A program made the translations under genes and the position numbers. This document shows, piece after piece, positions 55,783 through 64,000 of a stretch of DNA of 64,000 nucleotides. The notes under the pieces are model-generated. The model made no database searches and was not told where the DNA came from. It was given only the letters and a program-made list of their open reading frames with translations. This stretch comes from an uncultured Clostridia bacterium (GTDB taxonomy: Bacteria > Bacillota > Clostridia > Oscillospirales > Oscillospiraceae). Position 1 is the first letter of the stretch. Each line of letters begins with the position of its first letter. The DNA lies in assembly GCA_945482615.1 (NCBI GenBank), contig CALYRG010000003.1, positions 1 to 64,000 of the forward strand. The letters run 5' to 3'.

Positions 55783-58110
55783 ATGGGCAGGAAGAAGGAA
55801 TACGACCGCCTTCGCATGAATACACGCCAGCACAGACGCATTGCCCTCGTGATGCTTGTGTTTGGCGTGCTGGCATTTGTGCCTGTTTTTGGGCGGTTGT
55901 ACAGCCTGATGATTCTGAATTACGACTACTATGCGGGGCTTGCCCTGCGAAACCAGACCCGGACGACCCAGGTGCCGGCCCGGCGGGGGGACATTGTGGA
56001 CCGGAATATGAATATCCTTGCCACCTGCGTATCCGTGGAGAATGTGTACCTGGATCCCCACGAGCTGAAACAGTCCCGGGCGGATATCCCGGCACTGTCT
56101 CAGGCGCTGGGGCAGCTGCTGGAAAAGGATCCTGCCTGGATTCAGGAGCAGGCGGGGGACTTAAAGCGCCGGTACAAGCAGATTGGCTCCCGGGTGGAGG
56201 AAGAGACAGCGGCTCAGATCCGGGCCTATATCACGCAGAATAACATCTCAGGCGTACACCTGGAGCCTGCAGCCAGACGCTTTTATCCCTATGGAAGTTT
56301 GGCCGCCCAGATGATCGGCTTCACAAATGTCTCTCTGGAGGGGGCTGAAGGGGTGGAGGCCGCCTACGACAGCTTTCTTTGCGGCAAGATGGGAAAGGTC
56401 ATCACCACGAAGGGAAACAACGAGATGGATATGCCCTTTTCCTATGAGCAGTTCGTCTCGGCACCGGAAGGGTGTACCGTGGTGCTGACGCTGGACACCA
56501 CAATCCAGGAGTGCCTGGAAAAGCAGATGACGGCTGCCATTGGCCGTTATGACGTACAGAACGGTGCCTTCGGCCTTGTGATGAATGCCAAGACGGGAGA
56601 AATTCTGGCAATGGCAACTCTTGGAAGCTATGATCCCAATCACTATTCCGCTCTGGCTGATCCGCAGGTTCTGGAGGAACTTGAGCAGTTGGAGGAGCGT
56701 TACCTGTCAGCACCGGAGGGGAGCGAAGAGTATCTCGCCGGAAAGCAAGCCTATGACGAAGCGCTCACTGCAGCAAGGCTGAAACAGTGGCGCAACCGGG
56801 TGATCTCCGATGGCTACGAGCCAGGCTCCACCTTCAAGGTACTGACGATGGCGGCAGCGCTGGACTGCGGTGCCATCGACCTGAACACGTCCTTTCACTG
56901 CTCAGGTTCCGAGCAGATTCCCGGGCGGGCACAGCGGCTTCACTGCTGGCGCTCCCAGGGACACGGCGGGGAAAAGACGCCCCAGGCGCTTCAGAACTCC
57001 TGCAACATTGCCTTTGCGCACATCGCCCTGAAGCTGGGTGGGGAGCGGTTCTACGAATATGTGCAGCGGTTTGGTGTTCTGGAGAAAACCGGCATTGACC
57101 TTTCCGGTGAGAGCAAGGGCGTATTTTTTGACAAGGCCCTGGTGACGGACACCCAGAAGTGGGGCACCGCGTCACTGACCTCCGGCTCCTTCGGCCAGAC
57201 CTTCAAGCTTACGCCCCTGCAGCTGGTGCGGGCCATTGCCTCGGTGGTCAATGGCGGATATCTGATGGAGCCGTATATTGTCAGTCAGGTTGTGGACGCG
57301 GATGGAAATACCGTTTTCGAGGCCGAGCCTACAGTGGTTAGGCAAACCATCTCCCCGGAGACTTCGGCTACCATGCGCAGCCTGATTGAATCCGTGGTTA
57401 CAGAGGGGACGGCAAGGAACGCCGCGGTATCGGGATTTTCCATCGGCGGCAAGACCGGTACCAGCGAGAAGATCGATGTCTTCGATGAAAACGGCCAGCG
57501 GGTTCAGGATAAGATCGTGTCTTTTGTGGGGATTGCGCCCATGGATGACCCGCAGTACATCGTATTGGTAGCACTGGACACGCCTTCCAGGAAGACGGGC
57601 ATTTACATATCCGGCGGCGTTATGGCTGCACCTACGGTTGGCGCGGTGTTGGCGGATATTCTGCCCTATCTGGGGGTAGAGCGACACTACCCGGAAGGGG
57701 AGGAAGCCAGCCGGCAAGTTATTTTGGAAGACTTCACGGGCTTGACAGAAAGCGAAGTGGAGAGTAAAATAAAAAGGTTAAGCCTGACAGCCGAGTTTTT
57801 GGGCAGTGAGGAGCGTGTCACCGGGCAGCTTCCCGCCCCCGGAGCGGCGGTTCCCGGCGGGAGCAAGATCCTTCTTTACTGCGGACAGACCTCCCAGCCC
57901 CGCGATATCACGGTGCCGGACTTTCTGGGCATGAACCGCCAGCAGGCGGCTGATACGGCGGGAGCGATGGGGCTGTATATCCTCGTGGCGGGAAACAATG
58001 AACTGTCTCCCACTGTGACGGTTGCTGCTCAGGACATTCCCCCGGGTACGGTGGTTCCGGCGTGCACCACTGTAAAGCTGACCTTTGCCGATACCCAGGC
58101 CCATGACTAA
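55783..58110 (+). CDS. spoVD: Class B penicillin-binding protein with two PASTA domains (SpoVD/FtsI)
   Basis: In this 775-residue protein, an N-terminal membrane anchor (about 22-42) is followed by the dimer domain and a transpeptidase domain with STFK near 349 (active Ser), SCN near 406 and KTGT near 557. Two PASTA repeats follow (about 647-705 and 708-772). It cross-links septal or cortex peptidoglycan with the FtsW/SpoVE partner below. The PASTA tail fits SpoVD or Pbp2b-type proteins; only one class B PBP is in the cluster, so it may do the vegetative job. In-frame sequence back to 55684 lacks a site; AAAGGAAG precedes the ATG at 55783. Confidence 0.93.
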   Translation: MGRKKEYDRLRMNTRQHRRIALVMLVFGVLAFVPVFGRLYSLMILNYDYYAGLALRNQTRTTQVPARRGDIVDRNMNILATCVSVENVYLDPHELKQSRADIPALSQALGQLLEKDPAWIQEQAGDLKRRYKQIGSRVEEETAAQIRAYITQNNISGVHLEPAARRFYPYGSLAAQMIGFTNVSLEGAEGVEAAYDSFLCGKMGKVITTKGNNEMDMPFSYEQFVSAPEGCTVVLTLDTTIQECLEKQMTAAIGRYDVQNGAFGLVMNAKTGEILAMATLGSYDPNHYSALADPQVLEELEQLEERYLSAPEGSEEYLAGKQAYDEALTAARLKQWRNRVISDGYEPGSTFKVLTMAAALDCGAIDLNTSFHCSGSEQIPGRAQRLHCWRSQGHGGEKTPQALQNSCNIAFAHIALKLGGERFYEYVQRFGVLEKTGIDLSGESKGVFFDKALVTDTQKWGTASLTSGSFGQTFKLTPLQLVRAIASVVNGGYLMEPYIVSQVVDADGNTVFEAEPTVVRQTISPETSATMRSLIESVVTEGTARNAAVSGFSIGGKTGTSEKIDVFDENGQRVQDKIVSFVGIAPMDDPQYIVLVALDTPSRKTGIYISGGVMAAPTVGAVLADILPYLGVERHYPEGEEASRQVILEDFTGLTESEVESKIKRLSLTAEFLGSEERVTGQLPAPGAAVPGGSKILLYCGQTSQPRDITVPDFLGMNRQQAADTAGAMGLYILVAGNNELSPTVTVAAQDIPPGTVVPACTTVKLTFADTQAHD

Positions 58111-58139
58111 TTACCCTTGCAGAGTAAGGAGAGAATACC

Positions 58140-59627
58140 ATGAAATTACAGGAGCTTTTGGCTGGCGTGGATGTGCTGGAATGTACGGCTGCTCCCGACA
58201 CCGAGATTTCTCAGATTGCCTATGATTCCCGAAAGGTAACAGCGGGAACGCTTTTCACCGCGGTGACCGGGTTTGCCGCAGACGGCAACCGCTTTATCCC
58301 CATGGCGCTGGAAAAGGGCGCGGTGGCTGTGGTCACGGCGAAGAAGCCAAAGGAAGACATCCCCTACATTCTTGTCCCCTCTGACCGCCTGGCTCTGGCG
58401 CAGATTTCCTGTAATTTTTATGGAAATCCTGCCGGAAGCATGATCATGGTGGGCATTACCGGAACCAATGGCAAGACCTCCACCACGCTTCTGCTGAAGC
58501 ATGTACTGGAGACGTGCACGGGAGCAAAGGTTGGACTCATCGGCACTATGGCCAATATGGTGGGGGATGAGGTGATCCCTACCGAGCGTACCACACCGGA
58601 GAGTCTGGAGCTGCAGCAGCTGTTTGCCCGGATGCGGGACGCCGGCTGCCGGTATGTGGTTATGGAGGTTTCCAGCCATGCCCTGACACTGGAGCGTGTG
58701 GGCGGGGTTTCCTTTGATGCGGCAGCCTTTACCAATCTGACGGAGGACCATCTGGACTTCCACAAGACCATGGATGCCTATTGCGATGCCAAATGCCAAC
58801 TGTTCCGTAGGTGCGGCAAGGGGGTTATCAATGTGGATGATCCCTATGCCCCCAGGTTCCTGCAGAATGCTTCCTGCCGGGTGCTTACCACCGGTGTTCA
58901 GAATCAGGCAGATCTGATGGCCCGGGAGGTGGAGCTGCATGCTGAGGGTGTGACCTTCACCGCCGTTCTGGGGGACCTTCAGGCCAGGGTAAAGCTTGCG
59001 ATTCCCGGACGCTTTACGGTATATAATGCGCTGACGGTCCTGGGTATTGCCGGGGTGCTGGGTATCCCGCTGGAAGAGGCAGCCAGGGCTCTGACGACTG
59101 CTCAGGGAGTCAAGGGCAGAGTGGAGGTCGTCCCCACGCCGGGGACATTCTACAGCGTCCTGATCGATTACGCCCACACCCCTGACGGGCTGGAAAATGT
59201 TCTTCGTTCCGTGAGGGATTTCTGCAAGGGACGTCTCATCTGCGTGTTTGGCTGCGGCGGCGACAGAGACCCCATCAAGCGGCCGATTATGGGGCATATT
59301 GGGGTGCAGCTGTCAGATCTGGCCGTGATTACCTCGGACAATCCCCGGACCGAAGACCCGATGGCGATCATTGAAGATATCGTCAAAGGGGTAAAACAGG
59401 AAGACGGGGAATATGTTGTAATCGAAGATCGCCGCAAGGCCATTCGATTTGCTATGGACATTGCGAAAAAAGATGATATAATTGTACTTGCTGGAAAGGG
59501 GCACGAGACCTATCAGGACGTCGGCGGTCATAAGCACCACCTGGATGAGCGGGAGGAGGTTGCTGCCCATCTGACCCAGCGTACTGGGGAGATACTCCCG
59601 AAAGGAATGGTCATAGACAATGGCTGA
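58140..59627 (+). CDS. murE: UDP-MurNAc-tripeptide synthetase, meso-DAP type
   Basis: The 495-residue Mur ligase has GTNGKTST (about 109-116), the carbamylated-Lys region and SDNPRTEDP (about 399-407). DNPR selects meso-diaminopimelate rather than lysine. DYAHTPDGL and GCGGDRDPIKRP are also present. Adds the third stem-peptide residue. Overlaps murF by eight bases. Confidence 0.97.
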   Translation: MKLQELLAGVDVLECTAAPDTEISQIAYDSRKVTAGTLFTAVTGFAADGNRFIPMALEKGAVAVVTAKKPKEDIPYILVPSDRLALAQISCNFYGNPAGSMIMVGITGTNGKTSTTLLLKHVLETCTGAKVGLIGTMANMVGDEVIPTERTTPESLELQQLFARMRDAGCRYVVMEVSSHALTLERVGGVSFDAAAFTNLTEDHLDFHKTMDAYCDAKCQLFRRCGKGVINVDDPYAPRFLQNASCRVLTTGVQNQADLMAREVELHAEGVTFTAVLGDLQARVKLAIPGRFTVYNALTVLGIAGVLGIPLEEAARALTTAQGVKGRVEVVPTPGTFYSVLIDYAHTPDGLENVLRSVRDFCKGRLICVFGCGGDRDPIKRPIMGHIGVQLSDLAVITSDNPRTEDPMAIIEDIVKGVKQEDGEYVVIEDRRKAIRFAMDIAKKDDIIVLAGKGHETYQDVGGHKHHLDEREEVAAHLTQRTGEILPKGMVIDNG

Positions 59628-60990
59628 AATAACCTTACGTCAGGCTGCTGCCTGGTGCGGCGGATGTGTGGATGAAAAATACGCGGATATAACCTTCCTG
59701 GGCGCGGGAAATGACACCCGGACCATCGGAAAGGGACAGTTGTTTATTGCGCTCCAGGGGGCGCGGGATGGCAATGACTTCGTTGGCGCTGCTATTGAAA
59801 AGGGAGCGGCGGCAGCGCTGTGCAGCCGTCGGACGGGAGATTACCCTGCCATCTATGTGGATGACCCCCGGGTCGCTCTGGGCATGATCGCCAGGGAGGA
59901 ACTGAAGCATATCGGACCCAAAGTGGTTGCGGTTACCGGTTCCGTTGGCAAAAGCACCACAAAGGAAATGATTGCTACTGTTCTGGCAGGTGCCTATCGG
60001 GTGAGTAAGACCCCCGCCAATCACAATAATGACATTGGCATGCCCATGGCGATTCTGGGAATGCCGGAGGATACCGAGGTGGCTGTGCTGGAAATGGGCA
60101 TGAACCACTTCCGGGAGATCGCCTATCTGTCCGGGATTGCCCATCCGGACGTGGCCGTTATCATCAATATCGGAACCTCTCACATGGAGTTTCTGGGTTC
60201 CCGGGAGGGAATCCGCAAGGCCAAAATGGAAATCACCGAGGGCATGTCGCCCCAGGGGATGCTCCTGCTCAATGGCGACGATACCATGCTGAGCTATCTG
60301 GAGGAGAAGCCTGCACAGCGGATCACCTATTTCGGCCGCACAGAGCAGTGCGATGTCCGGGCGCTGGACGTGCACCAGGAGGGAGAGTTCCTGTGCTTTC
60401 AGGTGGAGGCCGGCCGCCTGAATGTGCCGGTCAGAATGCAGCTGGAGGGAGAACACTTTGTGGGGGATGCCCTGGCAGCTGCCGCGGTGGGACTGAAGCT
60501 GGGTGTTCCGGCACAGGTCATCCGGAAGACCCTGGAGGCCTTCCGGAATCTTTCCGGCCGCCAGGAAATCTTCCGGGCGGGAGACTACACGATTATCCGG
60601 GACTGCTATAACGCCAGCCCGGAGTCCATGATTGCAGCTCTGGGAGTCCTGGGCAACCGATCCGGACGGCGTGTTGCGGTGCTGGGTGATATGCTGGAGC
60701 TGGGGGACTGCGCCAACGCTGAGCACTACAAGGTCGGACGTGTGGCAGCTGAGAAATCGGATCTGGTCTTTGCCTACGGCGAGCACGCAAACCGCATCAT
60801 CGACGGGACGGTTACCGGAGGCATGCCGCAGACCCGGTGCAGGGCGTTTACCGATCAGGAAAAGCTGGTTCAGGCACTGAGACAGGCGGCTAAGCCAGGG
60901 GACGTCATGCTGTTCAAAGCCAGCCATGGAGTACATCTGGAGAAGGTTCTGGATGCATTCCTGGGAGATAATACGGAGGAAAATACATGA
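59620..60990 (+). CDS. murF: UDP-MurNAc-tripeptide:D-Ala-D-Ala ligase
   Basis: The 456-residue Mur ligase has GSVGKSTTKEM (about 107-117), KTPANHNNDIGMP (about 129-141) and DCYNASPESM (about 328-337), all MurF marks. Completes the pentapeptide. The start lies inside the murE end and the stop overlaps mraY, so translation is coupled. Confidence 0.97.
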   Translation: MAEITLRQAAAWCGGCVDEKYADITFLGAGNDTRTIGKGQLFIALQGARDGNDFVGAAIEKGAAAALCSRRTGDYPAIYVDDPRVALGMIAREELKHIGPKVVAVTGSVGKSTTKEMIATVLAGAYRVSKTPANHNNDIGMPMAILGMPEDTEVAVLEMGMNHFREIAYLSGIAHPDVAVIINIGTSHMEFLGSREGIRKAKMEITEGMSPQGMLLLNGDDTMLSYLEEKPAQRITYFGRTEQCDVRALDVHQEGEFLCFQVEAGRLNVPVRMQLEGEHFVGDALAAAAVGLKLGVPAQVIRKTLEAFRNLSGRQEIFRAGDYTIIRDCYNASPESMIAALGVLGNRSGRRVAVLGDMLELGDCANAEHYKVGRVAAEKSDLVFAYGEHANRIIDGTVTGGMPQTRCRAFTDQEKLVQALRQAAKPGDVMLFKASHGVHLEKVLDAFLGDNTEENT

Positions 60991-61964
60991 TACGAGTATG
61001 GATTACAGGGGCTGCGGGACTGTTGCTGTCCGCTGTGCTTGGATATCTTCTGCTGCCGGTGCTTCGTGCTCTGAAGGCCGGACAGCCAATCAGGGAAATC
61101 GGTCCTACCTGGCATAATAACAAAGCGGGCACCCCTATGATGGGTGGCCTGATGTTCATCGGCGCGGCAATTCTCTGCCTGGCGGTGAACATTCCCGCGA
61201 TGAAGGATTACACTGTTTTTTATGTTCTTGCCCTGGCGCTGTGCTTCGGTTTTGTGGGATTTCTGGACGACTTTACCAAGCTTCGCTTCCACCGGAATCT
61301 GGGCCTGACCACCGTACAGAAGGCAAGCTATCAGATGGCGGTGTCGGCTGTCTTCCTGTATCTGCTGTACCGAAGCGGGGCAATGGATACCCATCTGTAC
61401 ATTCCGTTCTTTAATGTGACCTTCGAGATGCACCCGCTCCTGTTTATCTTCTTCGCTATGTTTGTGATGGTGGGCTGTGTCAATTCCGTGAACCTGACAG
61501 ACGGTGTGGATGGGCTTTCCAGTTCTGTGACCCTGCCTGTAATGGTGTTTTTTACTGCAGCATCTGTGGCAATGGGAAAGTGGGAACTGGCGCTCCTGCC
61601 TGCTTCCCTGACAGGCGGCCTGATTGCCTACCTGTTCTACAACTGGCATCCGGCCAAGGTCTTCATGGGAGACACCGGCTCTTTGTTCCTGGGCGGCGTT
61701 GTCTGTGCCCTGGCATTTGCGCTGGAGCTGCCTCTGGTGCTGATTCTGGTTGGCTTTGTGTATATCTGTGAGACAATGTCCGATATTCTGCAGGTGAGCT
61801 ACTTTAAGCTGACGCACGGGAAGCGGATATTCAAAATGGCCCCCATCCATCACCACTTTGAGATGTGCGGATGGAAGGAAGAGAAGATCGTGTTGGTGTT
61901 TGCTGGTGTCTCTGCCCTGATGTGTGTTCTGGCCTGGGTGGGGATCTCCGGATTGATCGGCTGA
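60987..61964 (+). CDS. mraY: Phospho-N-acetylmuramoyl-pentapeptide transferase
   Basis: The 325-residue protein has ten membrane helices and GFLDDFTK (about 92-99, with the catalytic Asp pair), NLTDGVDGL (about 170-178) and the HHHFEMCGWKEE loop (about 288-299). Makes lipid I on undecaprenyl phosphate. ATGA overlap with murF. The next gene is ftsW, without the murD often found between. Confidence 0.97.
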   Translation: MIRVWITGAAGLLLSAVLGYLLLPVLRALKAGQPIREIGPTWHNNKAGTPMMGGLMFIGAAILCLAVNIPAMKDYTVFYVLALALCFGFVGFLDDFTKLRFHRNLGLTTVQKASYQMAVSAVFLYLLYRSGAMDTHLYIPFFNVTFEMHPLLFIFFAMFVMVGCVNSVNLTDGVDGLSSSVTLPVMVFFTAASVAMGKWELALLPASLTGGLIAYLFYNWHPAKVFMGDTGSLFLGGVVCALAFALELPLVLILVGFVYICETMSDILQVSYFKLTHGKRIFKMAPIHHHFEMCGWKEEKIVLVFAGVSALMCVLAWVGISGLIG

Positions 61965-61982
61965 GCCTGAAAGGAGCGGGGT

Positions 61983-63146
61983 ATGGAGTATGACCTCCAT
62001 ACCAAAGAGGACCGCCGTCTGCGGACGCGGACGGGGGACAATGTGGACTATCCCTTTGCGCTGTTGATCCTGCTGCTGTTGGGCCTCGGTCTTGCCATGC
62101 TGTATTCGGCAAGCTGTGCCCAGAGCGAATATGATACCCATTATGAAGTCTCCACCAGGTACCTGCGGAAGCAGGCGGTATGTGCCGCCATCGGCCTGGG
62201 GGCAATGTATGCTTTCAGCCGCCTGCCGGCTGCGCTGTGGTATCGGCTGGCCTGGCCATTGTACTGTGTCAGCATTGTGCTGCTGCTTTCCGTGCTTGTG
62301 GTGGGCGAGGAGGTCAACGGAGCCCGGCGCTGGATCAGCCTTGGCGGCATCCAGTTCCAGCCCTCCGAAATTGCAAAGTTTACGCTGATTCTCCTGTTCG
62401 CCAGGCTGAACCGGGGCTATGGCCCACGGGCAAAGGAATTTCGCTATGGAGTTCTGGGCTTCGGAGGCGCACTGATGGGGATCCTTGTCCCGCTGGCGTT
62501 GGAAAAGCATTTAAGCGCCATCATGCTCATGGGGATGGTGGCAGTGGTGATGATGTTTGTGGCGGGTACCCGGCCCAGGTGGCTCCTTGCCGGAGCGGCT
62601 GGGGCAGTGGTATTTGTCATTGTTTACATCTCTTTTATGGGATACGCCGGTGATCGGGTAAGCGCCTGGCTCCACCCGGAGCTGGACCCGGGGGATACCG
62701 GCTACCAGATTCTGCAGTCCCTGTATGCCATTGGCTCCGGCGGGCTCTTTGGCCGGGGCTACGGAAAATCCAGGCAGAAGTATCTGTATCTGCCGTTCCA
62801 ATATAATGACTATATCTTTGCCATCTGCTGCGAGGAGCTGGGCCTTGTTGGTGCTGTGGCCATTGCCATGCTGTTTTCCGTCACAATCCTGCGAGGCTAC
62901 TGGATCGCGCTGAACGCCCAGGATCGGTTTTCCACGGTGCTTGCCTCCGGGTTGGTGACCTTGATCGCAGTTCAAACAGTACTCAATCTTTGCGTTGTCA
63001 CGAACCTGCTTCCCTCCACCGGAATTGCACTGCCGTTTTTCTCCTACGGAGGAACGGCGCTTGCGGTGAATCTGGGGGAAATGGGGATCGTTTTAAGTAT
63101 ATCCAGGCATATCAAAAAGAGAAAAATTCAGGAGGAACCCCTATGA
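61983..63146 (+). CDS. ftsW: SEDS glycosyltransferase FtsW/SpoVE
   Basis: The 387-residue SEDS protein has about ten helices, GARRWISLGGIQFQPSEIAK (about 113-132) and late FFSYGGTALAVNLGEMGIVL (about 350-369), signature regions of FtsW/RodA/SpoVE. Polymerises lipid II with the class B PBP. FtsW and SpoVE cannot be separated by eye; position before murG is typical of both. AAAGGAG precedes the ATG; the stop overlaps murG. Confidence 0.94.
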   Translation: MEYDLHTKEDRRLRTRTGDNVDYPFALLILLLLGLGLAMLYSASCAQSEYDTHYEVSTRYLRKQAVCAAIGLGAMYAFSRLPAALWYRLAWPLYCVSIVLLLSVLVVGEEVNGARRWISLGGIQFQPSEIAKFTLILLFARLNRGYGPRAKEFRYGVLGFGGALMGILVPLALEKHLSAIMLMGMVAVVMMFVAGTRPRWLLAGAAGAVVFVIVYISFMGYAGDRVSAWLHPELDPGDTGYQILQSLYAIGSGGLFGRGYGKSRQKYLYLPFQYNDYIFAICCEELGLVGAVAIAMLFSVTILRGYWIALNAQDRFSTVLASGLVTLIAVQTVLNLCVVTNLLPSTGIALPFFSYGGTALAVNLGEMGIVLSISRHIKKRKIQEEPL

Positions 63147-64000
63147 CCCTCATTTTTACCTGCGGCGGTACAGCCGGCCATATCAACCCGGCGATTGCCG
63201 TAGCAAATGCCATGCGGGAACGGTATCCGGAATGCCGGATCCTGTTTATCGGCGCCAAGGGACACATGGAGGAGAAGCTTGTGCCCCAGGCAGGCTATGA
63301 GGTGATCTGCCTTCTCGCTTCCGGATTGAGCAGAAGGCTGAACCCTGCGGGCCTGAAACAGAACCTGTACGCATTCAAGTGCGTTCTGAATGCCGTCAAA
63401 GCCTGCAGGCGCATCTTCCGGGAGGAAAAGCCGGATGCGGTCATCGGCACCGGCGGCTATGCCAGCTTTCCGGCGCTGTTTGCCGCACAGAGGATGGGGA
63501 TTCCCACCTGTGTCCACGAGGCAAATGCCCTTCCCGGCGTCACCACCAGGATGGCGGCAAAACGGGCCAGCCGGGTGCTGGTGGCCTTTGATGAGAGTGT
63601 GCAGTACTATCCCCACCCGGATAAGGTGGAGGTCGTAGGTATGCCTGTGCGCCGGGAGTTCCTGTTCGAAACCAGAGAATCTGCCCGGGCAGAGCTTGGC
63701 CTGTCCGGACCGGTGGTGGTATCTGCTTTCGGTAGCCAGGGTGCGAAGGTGATGAATGAAACTGTTGCAGACATGATGGTCCTGGAGCAGAAGGACGGCT
63801 TCCCCTTCCATCACATCCATGCCACCGGCAGCTTCGGCAAGGAATGGATGCCCAGGCGCGTGGAGGAGAACGGCGTGAATTGGCGTGGTTGTCCGGCGCT
63901 GGACATCCGGGAATATATTTACAACATGCCCCAGGTGCTTGCTGCCGCGGATGTTGTGGTCGGACGGGCAGGCTCAGCAACATGTAATGAGATCGGAGCC
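63143..64000 (+). CDS. murG: Lipid II synthase MurG, 3' end cut by the window
   Basis: Open for 286 codons up to the last base. FTCGGTAGHINPAIAVAN (about 5-22, with the GGTxGH motif), TGGYASFPA near 103-111 and VVGRAGSATCNE near 272-283 identify it. Adds GlcNAc to lipid I at the inner membrane face. AGGAGG precedes the ATG, which overlaps the ftsW stop (ATGA). Usually 350-370 residues, so about 75 are missing. Confidence 0.97.
   Translation, partial: MTLIFTCGGTAGHINPAIAVANAMRERYPECRILFIGAKGHMEEKLVPQAGYEVICLLASGLSRRLNPAGLKQNLYAFKCVLNAVKACRRIFREEKPDAVIGTGGYASFPALFAAQRMGIPTCVHEANALPGVTTRMAAKRASRVLVAFDESVQYYPHPDKVEVVGMPVRREFLFETRESARAELGLSGPVVVSAFGSQGAKVMNETVADMMVLEQKDGFPFHHIHATGSFGKEWMPRRVEENGVNWRGCPALDIREYIYNMPQVLAAADVVVGRAGSATCNEIGA

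Overview
The window looks like a chromosomal segment of an anaerobic, spore-forming Firmicute with mid-to-high GC, most likely a gut-type Clostridia of the Oscillospiraceae/Ruminococcaceae kind. Support comes from a complete spoIIIAA-AH operon, spmAB, the two dipicolinate synthase genes dpaA/dpaB, a spoVD-type PBP in the division and cell-wall cluster, a MurE with the DNPR motif of meso-DAP enzymes, Shine-Dalgarno sites of the AGGAGG type, and a SAM-I riboswitch. There is no rRNA, CRISPR array, complete insertion sequence or prophage. Most of the DNA is ordinary, dense, core chromosome.

Layout. 1-6670: end of an UppP-like gene, ftsK/spoIIIE, an ArsC/Spx-type gene, then a coenzyme A block (coaBC, an ECF S component read as PanT, coaX) with three strong palindromes in the divergent gap. 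6680-12156: ZIP transporter and the eight-gene spoIIIA operon behind a sigma-E-like promoter. 12172-13582: tRNA-Ala(CGC) and a DUF4317 gene. 13669-19092: an accessory metabolic locus (MarR regulator, FAD reductase of the fumarate-reductase/ketosteroid-dehydrogenase superfamily, 41-residue zinc ribbon, GPH-type transporter, MatC-like transporter). Its promoters share a recurring AT-rich motif. 19169-21587: cytidylate-kinase-like and HerA-like ATPase genes. 21664-23250: an AT-richer ECF sigma/anti-sigma pair next to a palindrome-rich non-coding stretch, probably acquired. 23251-28692: a pullulanase-NUDIX fusion, gltX, trpS and a small membrane protein.

28732-31000: a minus-strand group of small genes, with a CHAP-type protein, three short unknown proteins behind a sigma-E-like promoter, and a separate array of up to four 26-29 residue ORFs ending at its own terminator. 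31063-38408: AraC regulator, phosphodiesterase, small membrane proteins, an apparent structured non-coding RNA, punA, pgsA, and a three-gene SpoIID/peptidoglycan-binding operon with a very good sigma-E-like promoter. 38485-44221: asnB (also sigma-E-like), pyk, a rhomboid-like protein without a catalytic Ser-His pair, and metK under SAM-I control. 44218-51022: dpaAB, DUF4364, hpf, an exonuclease, spmAB, rsmI with its methyltransferase partner, and a ferredoxin. 51209-53533: a ClpC-type ATPase. 53707-64000: the mraZ-rsmH-ftsL-pbp-murE-murF-mraY-ftsW-murG cluster, with MraZ boxes at the promoter and no murD between mraY and ftsW; murG runs off the end.

The strongest undescribed candidates are the reductase/transporter locus with its shared operator-like motif, the small-ORF array at 30.4-30.9 kb, the non-coding RNA at 33.3-33.5 kb and the pullulanase-NUDIX fusion. 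All functions are read from sequence by eye. No homology search or folding program was run.
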